A stretch of 26,989 bases of DNA, taken from assembly GCA_964642855.1 (NCBI GenBank), contig CAZXSK010000055.1, positions 1 through 26,989 of the forward strand, written 5' to 3'. Below are positions 9,201 through 15,140 of this stretch, piece after piece. Both the position numbers and the translations under genes were made by a program. Each line of letters begins with the position of its first letter. Within the stretch, counting starts at the first letter, position 1. The stretch comes from CAZXSK01 sp964642855. Lineage in GTDB: Bacteria; Planctomycetota; Phycisphaerae; SM23-33. Under the pieces are notes generated by a model, which was not told where the DNA came from, searched no databases, and saw only the letters and a program-made list of their open reading frames with translations.

Positions 9201-9694
9201 TTTCGCCGGAGGACGTCGAGCTGCGACTTCGCGGGCCCAGCGGCAAGAACGAGCGGGGGACGATCGTCGAGGCCAAGCTCGATCGGCACATCTCGGCTGA
9301 AGAGAGGCTCGAGAAGAATCGCCTGGGCGAGGGCGTGGACGACCTGATGCGCGAGACCGAGAGCGTGGGCGTCAGCGATCCGCACGGCGGGGGCAAGTCG
9401 CGCCGGCCCCGCCTGCAGGATGGCCCGTCGCTGGACGGACCATCCACCAGCACCGCGACCGACGACCTCCTCGGCGAGATGGAAGACGCTCTCGACAGGG
9501 AGCGCAGGCAGCGTGAGAAGAAGCTCCCGCCCGTGTACTTCGTGGCGGTCATCACGATCCAGCCCGGCGACGGCCCGAAGGTGTCGATGACCGGCAGCGG
9601 CGATCGCCGGACGATCGTCGTCAACGGCCGCCGATACCTGTATTCAGACGGCCGGCTGCACCGGTCCGACAGCGAGGATGACCGATCCCCCTGA
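6254..9694 (+). CDS. Heparinase II/III-family-like exported protein
   Basis: This 1146-residue protein starts with a signal peptide (hydrophobic core about residues 12-31, site AVA before EEDK). An N-terminal beta domain (about 36-165) comes next. It is followed by the hallmark HPRLLFRPEHLDELRRR (225-241) that opens the alpha/alpha-toroid of heparinase II/III-type polysaccharide lyases, with aromatic-rich helices (GSYYYGGWWIHPYALMG). The second half holds a beta-sheet domain and a charged, low-complexity linker before a final IQPGDGPKV strand segment. Lyases of this group eliminate uronate-containing glycans (heparin, alginate, ulvan and others); the substrate cannot be read from sequence. 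Its ATG overlaps the stop of the upstream paralogue, so the two are co-translated and may act as a pair. The catalytic Tyr/His residues could not be assigned with confidence. Confidence 0.75.
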   Translation: MASKRRDALKPATWVLVAAVCMLASLPGLAVAEEDKLDGRVSVSLAGALQFKTLRTSRRTPWKPVGDLTLDLVCRDGTWDRTAWGFTTYIPGQEHLGRITDARSTGDRSWSLTIEMDINPSRHRPCTLGGPVTIDLSLEATGEGLAGTYELTSRDTHDAETMARLERRWGMGRSPGRKDWQQPTLANRLQAFLKSATTRGKARGNVRPHVRKIEGVERFADGEHPRLLFRPEHLDELRRRAKTPRGREIIAQLKSMLQRAEKYGYGFRYPQAEHTMGPMWAAGWGLLYQMTGEKDYALKAGEQFRGPMYGSYYYGGWWIHPYALMGMAVSYDLCKDAWPARRREIVYAFLERNIRDLAHRHDLDDLLGTGERYHFANDQTEFAVDSPTDARAAKFRAAAAIAALALLGDTPPIYQPPELQEVPVISAPDDYQPWVGVPVVKLESDKMFRRWLVNGPFLRGTQDEHIASLGGWKKLRPEPGDAVEVDGERLEFRLYLPAGADDQNGPSIYARNCSRYWTSSTGGGYYPGIRLVRKWKERLGRRPGVHVVLYTVLDNDRARVIQALPNWRSRSEGARMWLAGREVHDGQLVRLEKGLYPVVVDVPVMGGYSAQAPKLREYTPRMHAADVARARRARTAYAGNDEQTNEMLRNYHVLRRSVQRYLRRTVADDGWGGWETHETVLPLLLAIRTAMGEDLAAETGLERLMPIAARLKGHLHTRAADTMVSQGVFLMSPRDRQVAAWYLRGHGRALRRPMDAIIALRTHPLDVEAVHPTERYPLAGFHRSAGLLAMAGGWSGDGSRFVSVEAGSDAPGESIYTAGHLRIRAAGRTWALTRWDARHPHRGYRHLNTISVRNLLPVGPAEVTHVRAARDGSGSMTLRLRSLREIIGWDNHGRAKLAKKDPNVVIQRSVLVDYGQDDPNAMTMIVVDRVSGSGRREKSWRMDLGRVYTDTAYNRRRPTLEVGKRSLRVTPKDANAAMDIRFLSPEDVELRLRGPSGKNERGTIVEAKLDRHISAEERLEKNRLGEGVDDLMRETESVGVSDPHGGGKSRRPRLQDGPSLDGPSTSTATDDLLGEMEDALDRERRQREKKLPPVYFVAVITIQPGDGPKVSMTGSGDRRTIVVNGRRYLYSDGRLHRSDSEDDRSP

Positions 9695-9805
9695 GGCATC
9701 GCCCTCGTCATTGCCGTCAGGTTGGCCCAAGGGATTCCCCGCGGTACGAGGCGTCGAGGCAGGGTCGTCTCCATACGCAAGCGGGACTTCCGGCGCCTTG
9801 GGCGG

Positions 9806-11032
9806 TCAGTCGTCGTCACGGGGCGTCAGCATGACCTTTCGCAGCGACTCGCCCCGACGGAAGACGACCTCCACCGCCTTGCCACGCGACCAGCCTCCGC
9901 GATACATAGCCATCTGCCAGCCCGTCCACGAGCGGACCTCCCGCCCGGCGATCGAGACGATGCGGTCCCCCTCGGCCAGTTGGGCATCGGCGGCCGGGGT
10001 GTCGGGGTCCACGTCGTCGATGTAGGGCCCGTTCCCGTCGAAGTCCACCCAAACGCCCGTCGTCGGCCAGCGGAAGGCCTTGGCGATTTCGTGTGGGTTC
10101 TCGTTGCAGCAGCGGAACCAGATGGTCTCCAGGTCCCCGCCGTCCAGCCACGTGTACCGGTTGCATTCGCGGATGATCGTGGCTACCGCCCGGTCGCCGT
10201 GACGCTCGCGACAGTCCAGGAACACTCCCAGCGCCGCGCTGTACAGCCGGCCGTCGTCGCTGTTGAACTGTGTCCAGCCCTTGAGCTTTCTTCCCTCCGA
10301 GGCCAAATGCTTGAAGGGCAGGTAGTCCAGTACCGGCGCGACATGGTGGCCGGGGACTTTGGTGTACAGCGATTCCTCGAAGACCCATGCGACGTAGTTC
10401 GCCCAGCCGTCACGGAACCAGCGCGTGCGGTGATCGATGCGGATCGGGTAGCTGATCAGCCCGACCGAAGCCCGCGCGTCGAGGTCGGGCATCACGACCG
10501 GATCCATGTTCGGCGAAATCAGCGAGCACTCCGCCAACTCGTGATACATCGCCTTGACCAGCCCCCAGCGGAGGTTGTCGGCGAGGATCTTCCCGGCCGG
10601 GGCGTTGGGGTCGCTGTAGCAGAGGGGGAAGTTCACCCGGTCGTTGTGCGCGTCGAATTTGAACTTGACCGAGCGCGGGAAATCGGGGACCTCCGTCAGC
10701 GTCCAGGTGATCTTGCCCGGGTAGGAGAATCCTGCCTCGTCGGCGGCGCTTTGGTGGGCTTCGGTCAGCCAGCTCAGAAGTTCCCTCGCCTGGGGCGCCA
10801 TCTCCCGGTCGCTGTAGGTGATCGTCAGATCGTCGTTGGAGACCTCGAAACCCCCGAAGTAGGAGTGCACGAGCACCGTCTCGCTCTGGCCGTCGGCTGA
10901 CCGGCCGCTGATGGTGAAGGTGTCGATATTCGCCCGCAGATACGCCTGGCGGAACTGATCGTCGCTGACGCAACCGACCAGCATCCCCAGCCCGACGAGG
11001 CAGATTCCCGCAACGACTTTCCGTACGATCAT
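9806..11032 (-). CDS. PDZ-domain lipoprotein with a degenerate metallopeptidase-like core
   Basis: This 408-residue protein has a lipobox (LVGC, Cys21), so it is probably membrane-anchored outside the cytoplasm. AGGAG sits 6 bases before the ATG. The middle resembles a gluzincin-type peptidase: AMYHELAE (His164, Glu165) where active enzymes have HExxH, and later RWFRDGWANYV, which recalls the W-x-x-EG-x-A-x-Y motif that supplies the third zinc ligand. Both expected ligands, the second His and the distal Glu, are changed (Glu168 and Asp). A PDZ domain follows at about 325-408 (GPYIDDVDPDTPA, then LAEGDRIVSIAGREV), as in M61 glycyl aminopeptidases. It converges with the heparinase-like gene and diverges from the sulfatase. 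It is probably an inactive, peptide-binding relative. Confidence 0.7.
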   Translation of the reverse strand: MIVRKVVAGICLVGLGMLVGCVSDDQFRQAYLRANIDTFTISGRSADGQSETVLVHSYFGGFEVSNDDLTITYSDREMAPQARELLSWLTEAHQSAADEAGFSYPGKITWTLTEVPDFPRSVKFKFDAHNDRVNFPLCYSDPNAPAGKILADNLRWGLVKAMYHELAECSLISPNMDPVVMPDLDARASVGLISYPIRIDHRTRWFRDGWANYVAWVFEESLYTKVPGHHVAPVLDYLPFKHLASEGRKLKGWTQFNSDDGRLYSAALGVFLDCRERHGDRAVATIIRECNRYTWLDGGDLETIWFRCCNENPHEIAKAFRWPTTGVWVDFDGNGPYIDDVDPDTPAADAQLAEGDRIVSIAGREVRSWTGWQMAMYRGGWSRGKAVEVVFRRGESLRKVMLTPRDDD

Positions 11033-11182
11033 ATCCCGCTCCTGTGGCCATCGGACCCGCGACGCCCTCGTCGCACGATCGGCAAAGACAGCAGCCCCGA
11101 CCCGACGTTGGTCCGTAAATCCCGACGATCAAAACTGTTCGCATCCTATCGACACGCCCCCAACAGCTGCAAGCGGTCTGCA

Positions 11183-11196
11183 GTGGCAATTGCCAC
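11183..11196. promoter_or_regulatory. Perfect 14-base palindrome upstream of the sulfatase
   Basis: GTGGCAATTGCCAC is a perfect palindrome lying between the divergent lipoprotein and sulfatase genes, 66 bases before the sulfatase ATG. A weak promoter-like pair follows: TGGCGA at 11199-11204, 17 bases, then TATCAT at 11222-11227. The position suits a dimeric repressor or activator site; no regulator can be assigned. Confidence 0.4.
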
Positions 11197-11261
11197 GCTG
11201 GCGACGCGGCGCTGGGTCCGCTATCATGCCCCTTTCCCCACAGTTCACCGAAAGCAGGAAC

Positions 11262-12698
11262 ATGAAGAAACCGAACATCATTCTCATCAATTGCGACGAC
11301 ATGGGCTACGGCGATCTGGGCTGCTACGGCTCGCAGGTCAACCGGACCCCCGCCCTGGATGCCATGGCTGCCAAGGGCGTGCGGTTCACGGACTTCTACA
11401 TGGCTGCCCCCGTCTGCAGCCCCTCGCGCGGAGCCATGCTCACCGGGTGCTATCCCAACCGAATCGGCTTCGACGACTTCAACGGTGTGCCCGTGCTCTT
11501 CCCCGGACACGCGGTCGGCTTGAACCCCGGCGAGAACACCATCGCCTCGTTGCTCAAGGAGCAGGGCTACGCCACCCAACTGGTGGGCAAGTGGCATTGC
11601 GGCGACCAGCCCGAGTTCCTGCCCACGAGACACGGCTTCGACCACTACTACGGGCTGCCGTACAGCAACGACATGGGCCGGCAGAACCGCCCGGGCGACC
11701 TGGCCTGGCTGGACCGCATCGAAGGCCACGCCGAAACGCAGTACTACGACCGCACCAGGCCCGAGACCAAGGACTATCCGCCCCTGCCCCTCATGGAAGA
11801 TGAGCAGGTCATCCAGGAGCAGCCCGACCAGGCCGGCCTCACCGAGCGGTACGTCGAGCGGTGCGTGGAATTCATCCGCGAAAACCGCCAGGGGCCGTTC
11901 TTCCTCTATTTCGCCCACATGTACGTCCACCGGCCGATCATCGTGCCCGAGCATTACCTGCGTCGCTCGGAGAACGGCAACTACGGAGCGGCCGTCGAAC
12001 ACGTGGACTGGTCGGTCGCGGTGATCCTCGACGAACTCCGCCGGCAGGGCATCGAGGAGGACACGCTGGTGATCTTCACCTCCGACAACGGTAGCCGGGC
12101 GAGGGACGAGGGCGGCAGCAACGCGCCGCTTCGCGGCACGAAGGGCAGCACCTGGGAAGGAGGCCAGCGGCTGCCGTGCATCATGTACTGGCCCGGGCAG
12201 ATCGCCGCGGGAAGGACCTGCGGCGAAGTCGTCACCGCGATGGACTTCCTGCCGACGCTGGTGAAACTCGCCGGTGGAGACGTGCCCACCGAGCCGGTCA
12301 TCGACGGCAGGGACATCACCCCGCTGGTGGTCGGGCAGGAGGGCGCACGATCCCCGCACGAGGCGTTCTACTACTTCCGCCACGGCGGGCTGGAAGCCGT
12401 CCGCAAGGGCAGGTGGAAGCTCCACGTGCTCAAGAAGCAGGACGAGGTCCGCGAACTGTACGACCTGCAGGCGGACATCGGCGAAACGCGGGACCTCTAC
12501 GACGACCACCCCGACGTGGTCCGCGAATTGTCCGCTCTGATCGAGACCAAGCGACAGGAACTCGGCGACCGCACGCTGGGTATCGAGGGCACCGACCGCC
12601 GGCCGATCGGACGCGTTGAAAACAACAAGCCGCTGACGCAGTTCAACCCCGACCATCCGTACTTCGCAGCGGAGTACGATATTCCCGACGGCGGGTGA
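11262..12698 (+). CDS. S1-family sulfatase (arylsulfatase type)
   Basis: The ATG at 11262 begins MKKPNIILINCDDMGYGDLG, the classic sulfatase start with the metal-binding Asp pair (Asp12-Asp13). The signature CSPSRGAMLTG places the residue converted to formylglycine at Cys52, with Arg56. GKWHCGD and TSDNGSR are further active-site segments, and the C-terminal subdomain carries RKGRWKLH. Length (478 residues) is normal. The enzyme hydrolyses sulfate esters, here probably from a polysaccharide given the lyase-like neighbours. No signal peptide is seen, which would put it in the cytoplasm acting on imported oligosaccharides, unless a longer N-terminus is used; the frame is open upstream to a TTG at 11190, but that extension is not hydrophobic. 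It requires a formylglycine-generating or anaerobic maturase enzyme, not encoded in this window. Confidence 0.92.
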   Translation: MKKPNIILINCDDMGYGDLGCYGSQVNRTPALDAMAAKGVRFTDFYMAAPVCSPSRGAMLTGCYPNRIGFDDFNGVPVLFPGHAVGLNPGENTIASLLKEQGYATQLVGKWHCGDQPEFLPTRHGFDHYYGLPYSNDMGRQNRPGDLAWLDRIEGHAETQYYDRTRPETKDYPPLPLMEDEQVIQEQPDQAGLTERYVERCVEFIRENRQGPFFLYFAHMYVHRPIIVPEHYLRRSENGNYGAAVEHVDWSVAVILDELRRQGIEEDTLVIFTSDNGSRARDEGGSNAPLRGTKGSTWEGGQRLPCIMYWPGQIAAGRTCGEVVTAMDFLPTLVKLAGGDVPTEPVIDGRDITPLVVGQEGARSPHEAFYYFRHGGLEAVRKGRWKLHVLKKQDEVRELYDLQADIGETRDLYDDHPDVVRELSALIETKRQELGDRTLGIEGTDRRPIGRVENNKPLTQFNPDHPYFAAEYDIPDGG

Positions 12699-12737
12699 AA
12701 TACACCTGGCTGTTGACTTCCGCCGGCACACAACAAT

Positions 12738-12763
12738 ACGGGCGATCCCACGGGATCGCCCGT
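12738..12763. terminator. Bidirectional intrinsic terminator between convergent genes
   Basis: ACGGGCGATCCC (12738-12749) and GGGATCGCCCGT (12752-12763) form a 12-bp perfect inverted repeat (about 11 bp with a tetraloop). TTCG follows on the plus strand and ATTGTTGTG on the minus strand. It lies 40 bases past the sulfatase stop and about 60 bases past the stop of the convergent PEP-CTERM gene. Confidence 0.8.
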
Positions 12764-12821
12764 TTCGCTGCGCGGGCAGGGTGCCCGGCAACGGCTCTGG
12801 AGTTCGCGTGTATCCACCCGA

Positions 12822-13484
12822 TTATGTTTCCCGGCTGACCCTTCGGCGGAGATACGAGCCCACCCCGCAGACCGACAGGCCCAGCCCCAGCATGGTCAGC
12901 GGCTCGGGGACGGTCGTGGCGATCTGTCGGACGCCGAACGAGCCCGGCAGGCCGTTGTTGATCAAACGCGGGTCGATACGCAGGAGGTACTGATTCGTCT
13001 GTCCGGGACACTGGCTGCCCGGTGCCCAGAACTGCACCTCCTGGCCGTCAAAACTGTTGCTGAGGAAAAGGTTGTTTCCCCAATTCTCCAGCGGAAAGTC
13101 CAGGAGTGGCTCGGCGAAGTCTTCCGTCCAGAAGCTGAAATGGTAATCCGACCAGCAGTAGGGGCTGGTGTTCAGCACCCGGAAGTCCAGCACCCACGGG
13201 CCGTCGAGGTCGTCTTCCGTGAAGGTGACAACCTTGTCGAAGAACCCGCCTCGGGGGTTCACGATGGCGTACCCGTCGTGGGAGGGGTACGGAATGCGGA
13301 ACGTCTCGTTGTAGTCTTCAGAGATGACCAACTCGTTGAGTTGATCGTCTTCTGCCTGGCCGGTGATGCTGTTCAGGTCCGTGGTGTCCAGGTCGACGAT
13401 GCTCATCGCCCCGGCCGGTGGACCGGCTGCCAGAAGCAACAGCAGGCCCGCCACCAGCAGGCAGGAAAGAGGCAAGCGTCTCAT
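12822..13484 (-). CDS. PEP-CTERM sorting-domain secreted protein
   Basis: The ATG at 13482-13484 follows a perfect AAGGAGG ribosome binding site. The 220-residue protein has a strong signal peptide (MRRLPLSCLL..., Leu-rich core, ending GAMS). The middle is rich in aromatic and acidic residues, with two cysteines. The C-terminal tail TVPEPLTMLGLGLS, a Gly-rich hydrophobic segment and RRRVSRET is the PEP-CTERM sorting signal. The central part is unassigned and probably an extracellular beta-sandwich. It is expressed from a promoter about 365 bases upstream through a long leader containing a hairpin and a short ORF. It is divergent from another PEP-CTERM gene at 14304. Confidence 0.88.
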   Translation of the reverse strand: MRRLPLSCLLVAGLLLLLAAGPPAGAMSIVDLDTTDLNSITGQAEDDQLNELVISEDYNETFRIPYPSHDGYAIVNPRGGFFDKVVTFTEDDLDGPWVLDFRVLNTSPYCWSDYHFSFWTEDFAEPLLDFPLENWGNNLFLSNSFDGQEVQFWAPGSQCPGQTNQYLLRIDPRLINNGLPGSFGVRQIATTVPEPLTMLGLGLSVCGVGSYLRRRVSRET

Positions 13485-13588
13485 CTTGCGTTCCTCCTTG
13501 GGAATCGTGGTGCGTGTTGTCCGGCGGCGGTGGCGTGTGAGCCGTCCGTTGCCGGCGTAAGCGAGCGAACGAAATGCGCAGATGCCCG

Positions 13589-13621
13589 TTACGGGCTTCG
13601 GCAATGGTGTCTCGCGCCCAT
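13589..13621 (-). CDS. Putative 10-residue leader peptide in the PEP-CTERM leader
   Basis: An ATG at 13619-13621 lies exactly 6 bases after a perfect AAAGGAGG (13628-13635) and reads MGARHHCRSP followed by TAA. It is in a different frame from the downstream PEP-CTERM gene. Its stop codon sits in the loop of a small hairpin, GCCCG-TAA-CGGGC (13584-13596, read on the minus strand). The strength of the ribosome binding site argues for real translation; regulation of the downstream gene by this ORF is inference. Confidence 0.4.
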   Translation of the reverse strand: MGARHHCRSP

Positions 13622-13637
13622 TACAAGCCTCCTTTCC

Positions 13638-13727
13638 ATCAGAACAGGCAACCGGCAGCGGGTAACCGGCTGTAGGAGTGTTCCACGTCGCCCGTAGCGC
13701 ATGCCCGCGCAGCCGGAACTGCCTGAT
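13638..13727 (-). ncRNA. Structured leader element upstream of the PEP-CTERM gene
   Basis: Read on the minus strand, this 90-base segment is bounded by ATCAG/CTGAT. It can fold with CAGGCA/TGCCTG (13720-13725 with 13645-13650), CCGG/CCGG and GCGGG/CCCGC, separated by small internal loops, with an apical region of about 45 bases. It ends two bases before the ribosome binding site of the leader ORF. I recognise no known riboswitch consensus; it is a candidate cis-regulatory RNA. Confidence 0.35.
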
Positions 13728-13851
13728 CATTTGCAGAAAGACACCCAGCAAGAAAGGTCCCCACGCAGTACACGCCCCGCGGGAGAAACACCCCGCCAAG
13801 GCTGACTGTCTGTCTGCGCCCGGGGGAGAGCGGGCGAGAGCAAGCGCTGCA

Positions 13852-13882
13852 ATTATATGCCCCCGCAAGCCCGGCCAGACAA
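13852..13882 (-). promoter_or_regulatory. Promoter of the minus-strand PEP-CTERM gene
   Basis: On the minus strand TTGTCT (13877-13882), 19 bases, and a perfect TATAAT (13852-13857). Transcription would start near 13845, giving a leader of about 360 bases before the ATG at 13484. Confidence 0.6.
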
Positions 13883-14003
13883 GGGGCATTCCGAACGAAT
13901 ACGGAAGAACCCCATCGCGACCGCCCCCCCGCTCGGCTCTTCCTTCGGCACGCAGGTCTCTGTTTGACGAAGAATGCAGTTCGAATGTAGTTCTGTTTCC
14001 CGG

Positions 14004-14033
14004 TTGTCTCCGTTCTGTCTACCCTCGAATAAT
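14004..14033 (+). promoter_or_regulatory. Promoter of the plus-strand PEP-CTERM gene
   Basis: TTGTCT (14004-14009), 18 bases, AATAAT (14028-14033; 5 of 6 to consensus). Transcription would begin near 14041, about 263 bases before the ATG. The -35 is the same TTGTCY form as in the other two PEP-CTERM promoters of this window. Confidence 0.5.
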
Positions 14034-14041
14034 AACCACGT

Positions 14042-14190
14042 GCCCCGGAGACCATGTCCTGAGCCGGACAGCCGGGGCAACCATCCGCCAGGGGAACGGC
14101 GGACAGGCGGTTTTCGTGAGGGTTGCGTGCGTTGCGTTACTCGCCGGGGCCTCCGCTTGAGCTTCACTCGCTTGGTTCGCCGCTCAAGCG
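14042..14190 (+). ncRNA. Structured leader of the plus-strand PEP-CTERM transcript
   Basis: Starting at the predicted transcript 5' end there is a nested hairpin: CCCCGG pairs with CCGGGG, enclosing GTCC/GGAC. TCCGCC/GGCGGA with loop AGGGGAAC comes next, and further on a 9-bp repeat, CGCTTGAGC (14154-14162) with GCTCAAGCG (14182-14190). No known riboswitch consensus was recognised. Folding is by eye only. Confidence 0.3.
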
Positions 14191-14303
14191 TGCTTCGTTG
14201 ACGCAGCCTATCCCAACCGGCTGCATTGCGCCCGCTTCGGGAAGGTTGCGACTCCGCCCGGGATCTGGCCTGTCTGCGGCCCCAGAGAGAAAGGAGAAGC
14301 AGA

Positions 14304-15071
14304 ATGAATCATCGCTTGCTCGTATCGATTGCTTTGGTTGCCGTCGTTCTGGTGCCGGCAGCCGTTTCGGCACGATCCATCGAGAACGCCCCCAACGAAG
14401 TGCAGGACCCGTGGTTCGAGAACATCAGTCAGGACTGGTACGTTGAGGGACAGACCTGGTCGGTCTCCCAGGGCAACCCCGGGAACCTTCCGGGCAGTTA
14501 CTTTGACCCCGGGCGCAACCCCGGAGACGTGGCGTTCCTCCGCACGATCGTCGACGACTACGACGGCCTGTGGAATCCCGCCTACGACCAGAAGGAGATC
14601 GACTTCTCCGTCTTTGCGCACATTGCTGGGGGCGGGTACTTGAAGGTCCGTTTCGACTGGTGGGACGACGAGACGATCGACCGCCCGTCCAATGACCCGG
14701 CCGCTCCGGGCCCGGCGCCCGACGGCTATACCGAGTGGTACGTTGCCGGCCCGGGGGCTCCGAACCTTCCGGGCGACTTCGAGGATCGCCCCGATCTGAT
14801 CCTCCCCGGTGAAGACCCGGGGTGGTTTACGCCCGATCCGGAGAATTCCACCGGACAGGAGAGCTTCCTGCTGAACATCCACGAGATCTGGGACCATCAG
14901 CCCCGGTGGGTGAGCATCGAGATCGAAGCCGGCGTCGACCCTGCCTTTCTCACCGGTGGAGAGGCCCTGATCACCGGTGTGGACTTCGAAGCGCAGTGCG
15001 TTCCCGAGCCGGCCTCGCTGAGCCTGCTGGCAGCAGGTGCCCTGGCCGCCGTTGTCCGCAGAAAACGCTAG
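14304..15071 (+). CDS. PEP-CTERM sorting-domain secreted protein
   Basis: The ATG at 14304 follows AAGGAG (14291-14296). The product is 255 residues: a signal peptide (MNHRLLVSIALVAVV..., ending VSA), then an acidic, Trp/Pro/Asp-rich beta-type middle with repeated WY, DWYV and PDGYTEWYV patches. The C-terminal PEP-CTERM tail is VPEPASLSLLAAG, a hydrophobic segment, then RRKR. It is probably exported and anchored or released by an exosortase-type pathway; no exosortase lies in this window. The central domain is unassigned. A 13-bp hairpin follows 36 bases after the stop. Confidence 0.88.
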   Translation: MNHRLLVSIALVAVVLVPAAVSARSIENAPNEVQDPWFENISQDWYVEGQTWSVSQGNPGNLPGSYFDPGRNPGDVAFLRTIVDDYDGLWNPAYDQKEIDFSVFAHIAGGGYLKVRFDWWDDETIDRPSNDPAAPGPAPDGYTEWYVAGPGAPNLPGDFEDRPDLILPGEDPGWFTPDPENSTGQESFLLNIHEIWDHQPRWVSIEIEAGVDPAFLTGGEALITGVDFEAQCVPEPASLSLLAAGALAAVVRRKR

Positions 15072-15107
15072 CGGCCATTTCATACTGGAATACGAGCGCA
15101 GTAAGGC

Positions 15108-15140
15108 ACGAATCCCGGCCCGGGGGAGGCCGGGGTTCGT
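15108..15140 (+). terminator. Terminator-like hairpin after the PEP-CTERM gene
   Basis: ACGAATCCCGGCC (15108-15120) pairs with GGCCGGGGTTCGT (15128-15140) over 13 bp with one T-G pair and a 7-base loop. It begins 36 bases past the stop codon. Only TTGCGT follows, so it lacks a clean U-tract. Confidence 0.6.

Larger units (their letters stand above)
13485..14303. other. Divergent intergenic region with two long leaders
   Basis: The 819 bases between two divergent PEP-CTERM genes contain no convincing long gene. They hold back-to-back promoters at 13852-13882 (minus) and 14004-14033 (plus), and long transcript leaders on both sides. The unusually long leaders, both foldable, are the notable content; longer open frames here are low-complexity shadows. 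Confidence 0.55.

Noticed and set aside
10410..12791. Very long minus-strand open frame opposite the sulfatase
   Set aside because: It is the antisense shadow of the sulfatase and lipoprotein genes in GC-rich DNA; its translation is Val/Gly/Asp/His-rich without family motifs, and the sulfatase on the plus strand has complete signatures.
13638..13727. Cyclic-di-GMP (GEMM) riboswitch in the PEP-CTERM leader
   Set aside because: GEMM motifs precede some surface-protein genes, but the required conserved blocks (CACAGGGCAAACC, ACGCAAAGCC) are absent; only a vague AGCCGGTTACC resemblance exists.
15108..15140. tRNA-like TpsiC arm (GGTTCG) after the PEP-CTERM gene
   Set aside because: The surrounding sequence folds as one long hairpin and has no acceptor, D or anticodon arms.
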